NCBI RefSeq assembly: GCF_964204645.1 | Contig: NC_134033.1 | Location: 11,429,155 to 11,493,154 of the forward strand | Direction: 5' to 3' | DNA length: 64,000 nucleotides | From: Tubulanus polymorphus | Lineage: Eukaryota; Nemertea; Palaeonemertea; Tubulaniformes; Tubulanidae | Part shown: positions 50,646-61,954 of the stretch, one piece after another | Position numbering within the stretch: the stretch's first letter is position 1 | Layout: each line of letters starts with the position of its first letter | Made by a program: the position numbers and the translations under genes | The notes under the pieces: generated by a model | Told to the model about the DNA's origin: nothing | Seen by the model: the letters and a program-made list of their open reading frames with translations, nothing else | Databases searched by the model: none

Positions 50646-52644
50646 GCCTTTTTACAGTTTCCAGGCGCTATTTTTTTGGGTACCCGCCGGGTCCGCATTG
50701 TTGAATTTTTTGTCCCTATTTTTCTCCGGTTTAATTTTTTTATTTCGTTCATATCTCTGGATTTGATTAAGATAAAAACAAAGTAAAAATATCGATGAAC
50801 TTGGCTGATAATAAACTTTTTTATGATATCACTCATTCAACTTGAATTATTGCTCATCTCATTCAAAAGTTCGTAATTCTTACAAATTTTAATCTACATT
50901 TTTGAAGTTTTCAGGATCAATAGCCATCTATATGTGGTCCTATATACCTTTTACCGTTTTCAATTATCCGTATTAGTTTTTAAGTAGTTGCGAGTCAAAC
51001 TTCCAAAACACGTTTTCCCCGGTCCCTTGCGTGCATCTATATATCAGGAAATTTCACAATTTCACCGGTCCCTACTTTGTTGAAAATCAATTTTTTAAGT
51101 AACCATAGAAATAAGGGCACCTAGGTTTTTGAAAAATGGTAATTAAAGATATATATTCTCTAGGATTTGTCAAAATAAACGAAATAACCCAGGTGTTGCT
51201 TTAACCAGCTATCTAGGTTCACAACAGAAATTATCATTTTGTCCAACGTGTTTCATTCGATTCCAAAACTGCACGTACGGGTATACGATTGCAAATGTCA
51301 AAGTCAGACATTATGTGGCACATGCATGAGAACCACAGTCTCAATGCTGCGTCGTATTGCCGTCGCAATTTTACATGGCTACTTACGTGAAGTGGGCTAA
51401 TACAGACCTTGAATACAGACCTTGAGAATGTGCCAAATCTCAAAACAACTATCAAACGCATGAGATCAATTTTGACAGAAAGTAAACGAATGTTATGTTC
51501 CTCAATATATACTAATATATTCAAAAGTTCCAATCTTTACAACACAATCGACTAAGCCTAATATATTCAAATTCAATTTGAAACACCTTCCAGCTCGTGT
51601 CACGATCAGTAATAAAGATCGAACATCGAACATTCTCAAAAAAGCAAACTCGATCCAACGGTTTGCAAGCGTCAAGTTTGACACAGCCATGGCTGCCTCC
51701 ATTTGCGTGGAGCTGCTGCTGCAAATTCAAAAATGTAAATCGGGTACCGGTATTTAACCGAGGACCGAGTGCTCGCCATTACACCATGGTATTTCTGATG
51801 GTTGACTTTTGAACAACTGGCTCGAGAATCACCTGCCAACCGCCGTATTTCATTGATGCAATATACTGTGAAACAATATAATATTGACGGGAGATCAATG
51901 AAACTTAAATGCCTGACACTAGAAGACTTATTTCGACTTTTTTGACTATCTTAGATGATTGTGAGAGGGGTCCAAAAATAAGGACATTTTCCGTATATTA
52001 AGGCTGCGAGTAGGGTGCTCCTCGATGTTGAAACAAATACATCCAAAACAATATAATTTGCAAGAGGATGAGTGTTAGATTTGTAGGTTTTATGCGATCA
52101 CTGTCTTGACAAAGATGGTAACCTTAATGGGAAGGAGCAGGGGTCCGGACTACCGACCCTCCAAACCCGTAGTCTGCCCCTGTGTTACTAGAAATATATC
52201 TCTATTTACCATTTTTTCAAATAACTAGATGCCCTTGTTTCCATAGTTACTGAAAATTTTGATTTTAACAAAGTAGGACCGGTTGAATTGTCAAATTTCT
52301 TGGTATAAATATGCAAACATGATTCTCTAGAAAACGTGTTTTGGAAGTTTGACTCGCAACTACTTAAAAACTAATACGGATAATTGAAAACGGTAAAAGG
52401 TATATAGGACCACATATAGATGGCTATTGATCCTGAAAACTTGTTGCATTAACTTAATAAATGAATGATATAAAAAAAAAGTTTGTTATCAGCCGAGTTC
52501 ATCGATATTTTTACTTTGTTTCTATCTTTATCCAATCCAGAGATATGAACGAAATAAAAAAATTAATAATTTGGACAAATAATTCAACAATGCGGACCCG
52601 GTGGGTACCCAAAAAAATGGCGCCTGGAAACTGTAAAAAGGCTT
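50646..52644. mobile_element. Element W, copy 3 (opposite orientation to 43566-45575)
   Basis: Same termini and interior as the copy at 43566, carried in the + unit. The left junction has lost several bases (flank reads GAGAG directly joined to GCCTTTTTAC). The shared insertion position shows that W inserted before units 2 and 3 separated. Confidence 0.85.
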
Positions 52645-53016
52645 ATTGTTATATGAATATATGTTTGTATATCCTTAAATTTTATCATTCATTTCATAAA
52701 AAAACTGGACAATAATATTTGATAGCTAAGAATACAACTACAGGCTGACCGAGGGCTCCTTGTAATTCTTGAACATGTTCCGCTGGAACTTTTGTTTTCC
52801 TCGACGAGGTCTCATGGTCCACGGTCCTCTCGCTAATTCAGTCCCTGGAAAGGCCGGTTAGAAATGGGTAACCATAAGTCCTAATCCTCCAGTGGAAATA
52901 TTAGTGACCAATAATCATAACTTCAAGAATTTCTTAATTCTGACGTTGTTTTTTATTTGGTTCATACATGATCAGGCAAATTTATCAATATCATGATGCT
53001 GTGCAGCCAATATCCT

Positions 53017-53308
53017 TTACAAACAACATTTCCCAGCCATGGCTGGGCAACAAGATTGGTCTATAGAGAAAAACCAATATGTACCCTTTTGGCTATTGCA
53101 ATAGCAACTAATTCCTCTTTTTTGAAACCCCACTTCTGAAAAATTTAGAAAAAAAAACCCGTTTAGGTGGGAATTGTATTGAAAACAGTACGTAAACTTA
53201 TCTGATTGCACGTGAACCGAATGATTGTCATAGATTACCTTCATTTGCTGCGATAGTTCCAATGACCATAAACAAGGCCAACGCGATGAACAGAGTTTTA
53301 GTGAACAT
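53017..53308 (-). CDS. T2c: secreted cysteine-rich peptide precursor, family T2
   Basis: Exons 53308-53239 and 53135-53017 (TAA), 62 codons, with the same leader, Lys-Arg cleavage site (residues 29-30) and six-cysteine plan as T2a. Four residues of the mature part differ from T2a, none of them cysteine: one near the N-terminus, two before the CC pair and one between the pairs. Splice sites and frame are intact. The gene is flanked by element W on one side and the 30-bp palindrome (53394) on its promoter side. Confidence 0.82.
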
Positions 53309-54604
53309 ACTGAAATAAATACGTTACAATATTACATAACAACTAGGTAATAGACGACAGAATAAACCTAGTATTAGAACCTATTAGCTGGATCATGGAC
53401 TCTAAAACGTTTTAGAGTCCATGGCTGGATGAAGAATATTTCGAATTTGTGTCATCGAGTTTTGTTTTCGGCTCGAATGGTTACATGTAGATGAACAAAA
53501 TGCTAGTTCATTTGGTAAAATCTCAGATAAGTCAAATTAAGTGAAATAAAACTCCACATATTTAGACCTGGGTTCAATACCAAATTCAAGAACTGGGTCC
53601 ACAGCCAAATGAAACCGATTCAATTCAGGTCAAAATCAGATAGAATCCACACATTATTGTGGAACAGGATCATTTCTGTATTGAATGATTAAACCATGGA
53701 CTATAAAACGATTAGTTTCAGAGTCCATGATTAAACCTACTAGAGGCTATATGTTACAAACCACGGAGCTGTACATACCTTATCGTGTGTTTCAAGTAAA
53801 CAATATCATACAGTTTATAATTCCAGTCTTATACATTTCCCAAATTCCCGAATTCGTCATTTCAGACAAATCGTGTCATATATCATCATAATTCCGTCTG
53901 AATATGGCTTAATTTTTTCTGCATGTAGAGCCTTCCATCATTTAACGCTCTAGAATTAGGATTAGCGATCAGAAAATGAAACTTCAAACTCCTCACGGTT
54001 GCAGCGATATACGGTAATAAAAAAATGCCTTTCTTACATTTGTGGAACTACCTCCTACGGCCCTCAAATCTTGCCTCTTGGTCTACCGCTGACATCACGA
54101 CAAATTATGATTCTGAAAATTCATAATCCTTTGTTTCGTAACAGGATTACATACGCGTAAATTAAAATAAATTTCATAACATTAGGATTATAAACGGATT
54201 ATAGGTATATGTTTCACTAAACTCGATACAAGCCATTAATTTGTATTATATATTATTTATCGATATAACCGATATTTCAATAAAATAGTCATCTGTATTC
54301 CAGTCTAGACCGAAGCGATTATTTCAGACGGATGTCATCGATTTTTATTCAAATATCCTAAAACGAAATATCAGAAAATTATCAATAAGTGAAAGTGAGT
54401 AACCGTGAAGAGTTTGACACACGGCTGAATTTGACCACATATCCAACTCTGAAATCTCTCGAATCCGTTGTCGCAGTTCTTGAACTGAGTTTTCCTTCAC
54501 TAAGACACGAACGGTATTTTTGCGATACATTTAAATCACTTTTAATTAAATCGCCAGAAATCCAGTTTCACCAAACTGATTGCAGAAAATAGACTATATC
54601 AATA
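53309..54604. other. Spacer X3
   Basis: Non-coding, paralogous to X1 and X2, containing the T2c promoter and the perfect palindrome 53394-53423. Confidence 0.6.
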
Positions 54605-54805
54605 CGAATCTAACATATTCAGTTTTCTTATTATCATGTTTATTCGGAGCTTTCGTAAAAGTCGCCTCCGAACCAGTTTAAACAATAGATTCTCTCTCCA
54701 CTCATAATCATATTCCTTCAAAGTATATCATTACTTTATGCCTCATAAACAGTTTAATCAGAAATTTACTCATTAACTTGTTCTCCCCTGTAAATATACC
54801 GCTTA
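54605..54805 (-). mobile_element. Old Penelope-like terminal fragment (copy of 41390-41600)
   Basis: Reverse complement of 41390-41600, in the link between X3 and GPCR-A3; resembles the end region of the Penelope fragment in the transporter intron. Confidence 0.5.
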
Positions 54806-55473
54806 GTAAAAAAACGTTGTGAACGCCAGATATTTTTGGAAGAGCTTCTTTCTGCATTCTACCAGGTTACATTCCCATGATGTGATCTAACCCGAGTCTC
54901 CGCTGCCCGATTTATGAGGACATTTGGATTCAGTCAACCCATAAATACCCTTTCTAATGTAATGATCTTATTTGGCCAAACGATTTACCATTTCCCGAGC
55001 AGACTTCTGTACTCCTGGTGCCACCTGGAACAATCATGTATTGTGGACACTGTTATGTAGTTCAGATATATCTGGCATAGTTATTTAATAGCGTCTATTT
55101 TCGTTGAATAAAAACACATTAAGATAATTTTGGAACTTCATGTTGTATTAATCATTCCAATCAATTACGATTATGGTCATACTTTCAGCTCATCGTAGTG
55201 GATGGAGTTAATGATGCTTTTATGTGTAATCTAACCCCTGTCCTACATGCTTTCAGTATTGCTTTCGAACAATTTCAGTTTTTGATTTTACCATGTCTGA
55301 GAAGAACTAATCCATACAATCAATTTTGCTACGTATTTTATGAAATTACTCATAATGTACATATGGGCTATTTAGGTAATTTTCGTGTTGAATTGGACGA
55401 ACAGATTTGATGGTTTGATAGTGACTCATGCAGCAAATTATCTAATCGCTTAACAAATTGTTTCATCAATGAT

Positions 55474-56586
55474 ATGACCTGCACAAAGCCATTGTGTCTT
55501 CAGTTAAGTTGCATTAGGATATCAGAACGGATAGAGGACACTTCCTACACATATGAGCTACTCATATCTGCGAGCTTCGCCATTCTTGAATACTTAACAA
55601 TCGAAGAAATCATAAGAGCAGATATGACTCTTTCATACTGGAATAACACTGCCGGTTTAGAATCGATCCGATACGTTAGCCTATTATTCAATCAGTATTT
55701 CCCACCGGTCATAATAGGGCTGGGCGTACCGGCAAACATCTTAGCTATCATAGTGCTCAGCTCGCCACGTTACCGGGGTCTTACTACATCCTTCTATCTG
55801 AGATTCCTGTCGGTTTTCGATACGAACTTATTAGCTGTTGTGTTATTGCTTAGTTACCTGGAAGACAATCGCCCGGAATTGATTTCGAACGTTTTTTGTA
55901 AAATTTACTACACCGAAGACTATTTCGGTTTCGCGATATCGAACAGTCTGTTAGTCGTTGTTACGGTCGATAGATTCGTAGCGATACAATTCCCGCTAAA
56001 AGCGAAGAGCTGGTGCACGGTTAAGCGTGCAAGATGGGTCGTTCTGTTTGTGTTTATATTTGTCGCATTATGCTATTCACATTTGTTGATCTACGGTGGA
56101 TCGGAAACACCGATCTACGGCGGTGAACCATTCTGCCGACTTCAACTAGAAGGCGTTTGGAGGGACGTGTTCTATATGTTTGACGTCATATATTCTGTTT
56201 ATATACCATTCCCTGTCCTGCTTATTCTCAACATCTTAATGGCCAGAATTGTACTGAAGAGCAGGAAACAACGTGAAAGTACTTCGTCCGGTACAAAATT
56301 GCACCAACGAGAAATTTCCCTCACGATTCTCCTACTTCTCGTCTGTTTTGTGTTCCTTGTTACAAGTTTACCCTACGTTTTCCATGCAAATTTTTGGGAA
56401 AGTGGCAACGTTGATTATGAAAACGACCCCGTTCTGTCTGAACTACGCCGCGCGAGTTCTTCTATATCTTATGTTTTTCTATTCATCAATCCGATGGTAA
56501 ATTTCTACCTGTATTGCTTGGGAAGTTCGAAATTCCGTGGCGAGTTTAAGAGACTATTAAGGTGTTGGGCTTCTTCAGTGCGATAG
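55474..56586 (+). CDS. Orphan rhodopsin-type GPCR, family A, copy 3
   Basis: Intact 370-codon frame; likely start at Met51 (55624). Seven helices with GLGVPANILAIIVL in helix 1, VDRFVAIQFPLKA after helix 3 and NPMVNFYLYC in helix 7. The third intracellular loop is short and basic with a run of serines (RKQRESTSSGTK), suitable for kinase regulation. It is almost identical to copy 2 and longer than copy 1 by nine codons. Its 3' flank has the same AATAAAG signal (about 56728). Ligand unknown; peptide-type receptor by overall character. Confidence 0.88.
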   Translation: MTCTKPLCLQLSCIRISERIEDTSYTYELLISASFAILEYLTIEEIIRADMTLSYWNNTAGLESIRYVSLLFNQYFPPVIIGLGVPANILAIIVLSSPRYRGLTTSFYLRFLSVFDTNLLAVVLLLSYLEDNRPELISNVFCKIYYTEDYFGFAISNSLLVVVTVDRFVAIQFPLKAKSWCTVKRARWVVLFVFIFVALCYSHLLIYGGSETPIYGGEPFCRLQLEGVWRDVFYMFDVIYSVYIPFPVLLILNILMARIVLKSRKQRESTSSGTKLHQREISLTILLLLVCFVFLVTSLPYVFHANFWESGNVDYENDPVLSELRRASSSISYVFLFINPMVNFYLYCLGSSKFRGEFKRLLRCWASSVR

Positions 56587-57835
56587 TTCGGTTCCCTTCG
56601 TTCTTATTATACACACCGGACCTCTTTGTAGTTCAGCCACTGTGCTTCATTGGTAAACATTCTACGTATTAATTTTCCAGTGAATTACAAAATATGATGT
56701 ATTTTTATCTTGTTTATATGTGGTAGAAATAAAGTTATTACTTTAATGCAGATAATTCATCAAAACAGCAATGGTGCAATGTCTTTACTGGAATCTTCTC
56801 TTCATTTTTGTCGTTGATAATTCTGTTGGCAAATCTTAATCGCTCTTTAAACCTGAATACTGAAAACATTGTATGATTAATTTACTCATTATTTTACTTC
56901 CACTGCATTCTCGATTTTCTGCTCGATTGAAATACACTAGTAGATGGCTCATTTCTCGTCGAAAGCACCACTTCTATCGAAAGTAGTTTAGAATCTCATT
57001 GAGATTTCTATCTCGAATTGTAATCTGTCATATGTCATTATTTCCACCAACTGCAAGACTGGTTTTGGTCTATCCAGATATTTAAACGTATAACGGTTTG
57101 AATTATGTTAGATCGAAATACTGTATCAACCATGCTTATTCATCAATGAATTAACTTCCAGTAAAACATCACCGTTTTAGGCAGGTCATCTACACAGAGG
57201 ATTATTGACAGTATTGGTGTTGCACTTGATCAAAATCTCTTTTTCCATCTTTTACGAGTCACATAAACAATATTTGTCGTAGTGCTAATTGTCATCTAGG
57301 GATATACGCTACGGTATTTAAGCCAGCAAGGCAAAAACCCGCATCGCTGCTTTGCGGCTGTTTTTAGAGTTTTCTGCGACTTCGTAGGACGTATTGTTTT
57401 CTCGTCATTATCAGTGACCGCCCCCTTTTCCAGCCAGCGAGTGTTTCTAAAGTTCGGTCGACTTCTTCCAGCTTCTAAACGTTATGTTAAATTACTAAAA
57501 AGAATAAACGACACTGTATAAACTGCTCACTGGGTGTCATGCTCTTATCATAAAATGAAAATTATTCTGTGACGTGAAATATTGTATATTGTATATAATA
57601 TAAGCGTATCTGCCTTATACTAGCTGATGTATCCATTTCAAATACATTCGACATCCCGGAAATCAGAAATCGGTGACGCTACAGGGAAATCACTAATTGC
57701 CTCATAAAAAACGAGGATTCACATCAACCATCTACAAATGAAGAAGATATCAATTCTGGGTCCGCCTGAATCATATTTCATAATTCAGTTACTACAGCTT
57801 TCCATTATAAGTTGTTACCTGTAAGGGTTAGTAAG
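56587..57835 (+). other. Spacer between GPCR-A3 and GPCR-B3
   Basis: Non-coding, paralogous to 27712-28960; nothing further recognised. Confidence 0.6.
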
Positions 57836-57837
57836 TA

Positions 57838-57950
57838 GCTCTTCCGCGCAACTCCTGCGCGCCGCTCCACTGTCCCGCTCCTCCGTGCCGCTCCTGCGTG
57901 CTGCTCCTGCGTGCCGTTCTTCCGTGCTTCTCCTGCGTTCTTCTCCTCCA
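57838..57950 (+). repeat. 13-bp VNTR upstream of GPCR-B3
   Basis: About eight units of the repeat described at 28965-29155. Confidence 0.85.
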
Positions 57951-58020
57951 ATACGCGAGGAAACACGGTCAGTTTAACCTACGAATAATTATCTCGACGA
58001 GGTAATTGGGCTCGTCGGTT

Positions 58021-58027
58021 TATAAAA
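58021..58027 (+). promoter_or_regulatory. TATA box of GPCR-B3
   Basis: TATAAAA 60 bp upstream of the GPCR-B3 ATG, in the block conserved among all copies. Confidence 0.7.
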
Positions 58028-58080
58028 CTGCGCTCCCAAACAGTTTTCACTTGTATAACACTCTCACTTGATCCTCGTTA

Positions 58081-59034
58081 ATGATGAATTCGACTCGGAT
58101 ACAAATCGGTCGACCTTACAACAGTTACATCGTTCTCACGTCGTTGGTGAACAAGTCTGGAAGCTATCGTATCGTGCCAATGGTCATTATGCTTTTTCTA
58201 TTGCCAATTGGAATCTTCGGAAATTCGGCAACTTTCCTGATAATGATAAGTCGTAGATTCCGCAGGTTATCTTACGCTAATTATCTCATCGTTTTGGCTG
58301 TCAGTGACTTTTTGTATATCATCAATTGCGCATTGATGCCTGTGTTACAGTTTGTTCTCTTGTTCGCGAAACCTCCGATATTCACCATGAGTTCATTAAC
58401 CAGTTGTCAAATCTACGAATTTTTTATGATAGTTGTTGTCAGTAATAGTTCGTGGTTGATAGTAGCGATATCTCTAGAACGTGCGGCAGTTGTGCTCTTC
58501 CCGTTCACATCTCGTTTGATATGTACACCTACATTCGCCCGACTTATAATATTGGTAATTACCGCCGTGAATGTTCTGATTCTATATCTCATACCTACTT
58601 TGTCGATACATTTTGTCAACCAGTCTTTCGGATGTTACTACGACGTATTTGACCAGGGAATGATGTTTACCATTAATGTCATCCATATTAACCTCCTACC
58701 TCTAACCTTTATTATCATGTCTAATTCTGTCATAATAGTTCAGTTGTTATTCAGAGGTTCGAAAATGGTTTCGTCCGATCAGAAAACTACAAAATCAAAA
58801 CGTACAACGATAATGCTTGTAACTGTTTCACTCGCATTTGCTATATTTAATCTACCGAACACCATTTCCGTACTGTTACCAATTTCCACAAAACTAATGA
58901 ATTTCCTACTTGACATTTTTACCCAGTTTCATGTTTGTAACTATGTGATAAATTTCTACATATATCTTTTACTTGGACGAGAAATTCGTGAATATTTTTG
59001 TACAAAGATCTGCTGTAGAAATTCGGTCAAATAA
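58081..59034 (+). CDS. Orphan rhodopsin-type GPCR, family B, copy 3
   Basis: Intact 317-codon frame beginning MMNS. Compared with copy 1 I see four substitutions: Ile-to-Phe in helix 1, Arg-to-His in extracellular loop 2, Met-to-Ile in helix 6 and Tyr-to-His before helix 7. SLERAAVV after helix 3 and the proline-less helix 7 NYVINFYIYLLLG are kept, so these departures from the rhodopsin consensus are a family property. The 3' flank (59035-59490) leads tail-to-tail into T1d. Confidence 0.87.
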   Translation: MMNSTRIQIGRPYNSYIVLTSLVNKSGSYRIVPMVIMLFLLPIGIFGNSATFLIMISRRFRRLSYANYLIVLAVSDFLYIINCALMPVLQFVLLFAKPPIFTMSSLTSCQIYEFFMIVVVSNSSWLIVAISLERAAVVLFPFTSRLICTPTFARLIILVITAVNVLILYLIPTLSIHFVNQSFGCYYDVFDQGMMFTINVIHINLLPLTFIIMSNSVIIVQLLFRGSKMVSSDQKTTKSKRTTIMLVTVSLAFAIFNLPNTISVLLPISTKLMNFLLDIFTQFHVCNYVINFYIYLLLGREIREYFCTKICCRNSVK

Positions 59035-59490
59035 TCATTGATTTCAAGTTTACACTAATCAACTTCAACTCGTATTTAATTATGGCGGTTTCCTGACAAA
59101 AAGAACTCTTCGGCATTTATTGAGCTAAGTAGACGATTTTTGTGTACCTTTTTCTTCGACATGAAATTTTTCCAAGAGATTTTTATCGACGCATTTTTTT
59201 CTCTCCGAATCTTGACTTTAAGGATTAAGAATCGAAATATAGACGAAATGGAATCGTGGTAAACTGCTCGCAAACTTCAATTTCAATCCAATAACAACAG
59301 TGACGGATCCGAGGGCCGAGGCGTACGGTCTAGCAACCTGCAGATTTTACATGTCGTCCTGCCTTGTTACAAAGCCTCAGAAAAACATACACTTGCTTTA
59401 ATGATTAGATCATTTTTATCATTCGTTTTGGAGCATACGCCAAATTATACAATGTACAAGGTGGATCATAGAAATGGACGATCATCGACG

Positions 59491-59777
59491 TTAGTTGAGG
59501 CAGCACCTGCCTATAAACAATGGACAACAAATATGGCTAGGTGGACCCAGCAGCCAGTAGGTTGCCGGCTTTCCATGACAGGAGCAAGGAATTCCTCTCT
59601 TTTCAACTTCAATCTCTGCAATAACAATATTATTTTCCAAGACTCTATATACTTGTAAATTCAATTTAACAGCGTATTTCTGATTCACGTGATAATTTTG
59701 AACAAGAAGTTACCTTCTGCGGCAAAGGCTCCGATGACCATAAACAAGGCCAAGGCGATGAACAGAGTCTTGTACAT
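59491..59777 (-). CDS. T1d: secreted cysteine-rich peptide precursor, family T1
   Basis: Exons 59777-59714 and 59615-59491 (TAA), 62 codons. The coding sequence appears identical to T1c. It shows the full arrangement: GPCR-B on the + strand and T1 on the - strand end toward each other, 457 bp apart. The minus-strand 5'-UTR donor near 60072 is also kept. Cysteine plan, signal peptide and Lys-Arg site are as in T1c. It is either a very recent duplicate or homogenised by gene conversion. Confidence 0.83.
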
Positions 59778-60850
59778 ATTCTGAAAGTGAGTGACAATTA
59801 GATATTTTAAGTAAATGGTATGTTACGAATGTTGAAACTTGAAAGCAACGAGGAAATGTGGATTGGTCCGAACCCCCAATCACGCCAGTCCACACTGGGA
59901 GGTATTCGAACCTATGCGAAACCCAGTTATGGTAAACCAGGGACGTGTTAACTAGATTCTACGTCCATGGGTAAACCTATCCCCATAGTGGGCATTTATC
60001 ACTGCAGCAACGAGCCTCGTTCATTCATTAGTCACCGCTACTTCTGCTAATCGTCAAGTTTTATCACTTACCTCAGCTTTATTGTGCGTCTTGTTAATGC
60101 AATCCACAACAATAGACTGAAGGCAGAAATTAATCCTTTATGTGAACAAAGTGTGGTGAACGGCTTTTTCACATAAGCAGCTTTGAAGATTTTCAGAATA
60201 AATCCAAGTTCTAAATCAGACATTCGTATAATCCTGCTGAATATTTTCACGCACGTAGGGCTTAAAAAGATATATTTAGGAAAAATGATTTCGTTTTCGT
60301 TATTTTTGTGAACCCATTGTTTGTGAGGCGTCATAATATCATATTAAATTCTGATTTTCCTTACGGTAATAGTCATCTACTTGAGGAAAGCGGCAAAATA
60401 TCGAGCCTGAGAGCTGGAGTTTGCGTAACTAGGTAAACTCAAGTAACCGGAATTTTTGTAAATGGGCATTTTCCACCAAAATCAATCTTCTCGGCAAATA
60501 AAGAACTCTAGCGAGTACAGTTCATTCTTCACCATTGGTATATTGGTCTAATGTTGATAAATTCTTCGCTTGATTTCCCTCATTCCTTCTGGCATTTTTA
60601 CCTCTGGCATTAATACGTGAATTTTATTGACGACCACAATTTTGGTTTTTGTGTTACTCAACATATTTATCAATTCAGAATGTGGCTTTGTTATAAGAAT
60701 AAACTGATTGCTGCACTACTGTTACTCCATTCCCCAACATTATTGACTTCAACCCTTAAACAAATGCAAAATGTAACTTTCATGGTGTAGAACTTTGTTG
60801 TAGATTCATGCAGATCAATCTACAGCATTATACCACCCTTAAATACATTC
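59778..60850. other. Spacer Z4, left part
   Basis: Non-coding, nearly identical to 48490-49609, interrupted at 60850 by the Penelope insertion. Confidence 0.8.
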
Positions 60851-60853
60851 GCG

Positions 60854-61607
60854 GTTTATAGGAAACCTACCAACGCTGAATTCTACCTCCATTACTTCTC
60901 TTTTACTTCTCCGGATATTAAACTCGGTTTAGCTCAAGGATTATTTCTTCGCGCTTTGAGAATTTGCGACCCCTCATTTCTACCCGATGAAATTCACCAT
61001 ATTAACCAATCTCTCAAAAAACTTGCCTACCCCGATTTCCTATTGAAAAAAGCTCTACTTAAAGCTCGTACTACGCATTTTAGAAATAACAACCTTAGAA
61101 CTCCTACGTTGGCTACCGATAAACAGCCTATCATTGTACCGTATGTACCTTTCCTCGAGAATTCTAAAGTTTATCTTCGGTCACTAAATAAACAACTTAT
61201 CTTTAAATACAATAATAAACTTAGTAACATATTGATTAATAACAAACCGAAAACCGAATCCCTAAACTGTGGAATTTATAAAATACCTTGTAAAGTTTGC
61301 GACAAAGTATATATAGGAGAAACAGGTCGGAATCTTAATCAACGCATAAAAGAGCATAAATTAGATGTAAAAAACTTTAAACCTGAAAGCGGAGTTGCTA
61401 GTCATGTTTTTCAGACTTTTACACAATTTTGATTTTGCTAATGCTGAATTAATTTACCCTTGCAGCGATAAAACTAGAAGACATATTTTGGAATCTGCAT
61501 TAATCATTGAAAATTCGAACAACGTTGTAAACCTTAACGATGGTTTTTCACCCCATAATAAACTTATATCAAAATTCCTCTGTAAACTGGTTAAACTCAA
61601 CACTTGA
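60854..61607 (+). pseudogene. Penelope RT-GIY-YIG open frame remnant
   Basis: First frame 60854-61434, second frame to 61607, separated by a single-base shift. The catalytic Tyr residues and the Arg (TGRNLNQR) of the GIY-YIG nuclease are visible; the reverse-transcriptase palm with its YxDD-type site is absent owing to 5' truncation. In related elements the nuclease nicks the target for reverse transcription. Confidence 0.9.
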
Positions 61608-61922
61608 TTTCCCCTTTGATTATTTGTTATTTGTTCTCTCATCAATTTCGTCTCTGACTTAACTTGTATTCACCTTTGTTTTAATTTAAGTGCCCCCTAG
61701 TTTGTCTTTCTTTTTACTACTGACTTTAAGTTTCATTTATATTTATACTCACTATTGTTGTTTATAATTACCCCCTAGTTTGCTTCCCTTTAATCTATTT
61801 TAGCGTGTAACTGTTTCTACGTTAATTTTCCTTTAGTTTGTATCATCTCTGATTACTTGAATTAGTCTCTTTGTCTCTGGATTGTATATATATCTCATAA
61901 TTTCTGCAGTATCTCACTATTC

Positions 61923-61954
61923 CTGAAGATGACTATTAGGATATAGTCGAAACG
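61923..61954 (+). ncRNA. Hammerhead-ribozyme-like core in Penelope terminus
   Basis: CTGAAGA (61923-61929), an unpaired T, a 6-bp stem GACTAT/ATAGTC with loop TAGGAT, then GAAACG. This matches the hammerhead core CUGANGA-stem II-GAAA known from Penelope-like elements. A clear stem III partner and NUH cleavage site were not found nearby, so self-cleavage is not claimed. The stem covaries with the copy at 25071-25102. Confidence 0.6.

Larger units (their letters stand above)
60851..61954 (+). mobile_element. 5'-truncated Penelope-like retroelement
   Basis: Insertion present only in this copy; Z3 reads across at 49609-49613. From 60854 the frame opens with VYRKPTNAEFYLHYFSF, the distal reverse-transcriptase/thumb region of Penelope-like elements, and continues through a linker to a GIY-YIG endonuclease domain: GIYKIPCKVC, then VYIGETGRNLNQRIKEHK. 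A one-base frameshift near 61418-61426 breaks the frame; the rest continues at about 61427-61607 (DFANAELIYPC through LESALI). A non-coding end with the hammerhead-like hairpin follows. About three quarters of the usual protein is missing, so it cannot move by itself. Confidence 0.93.
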
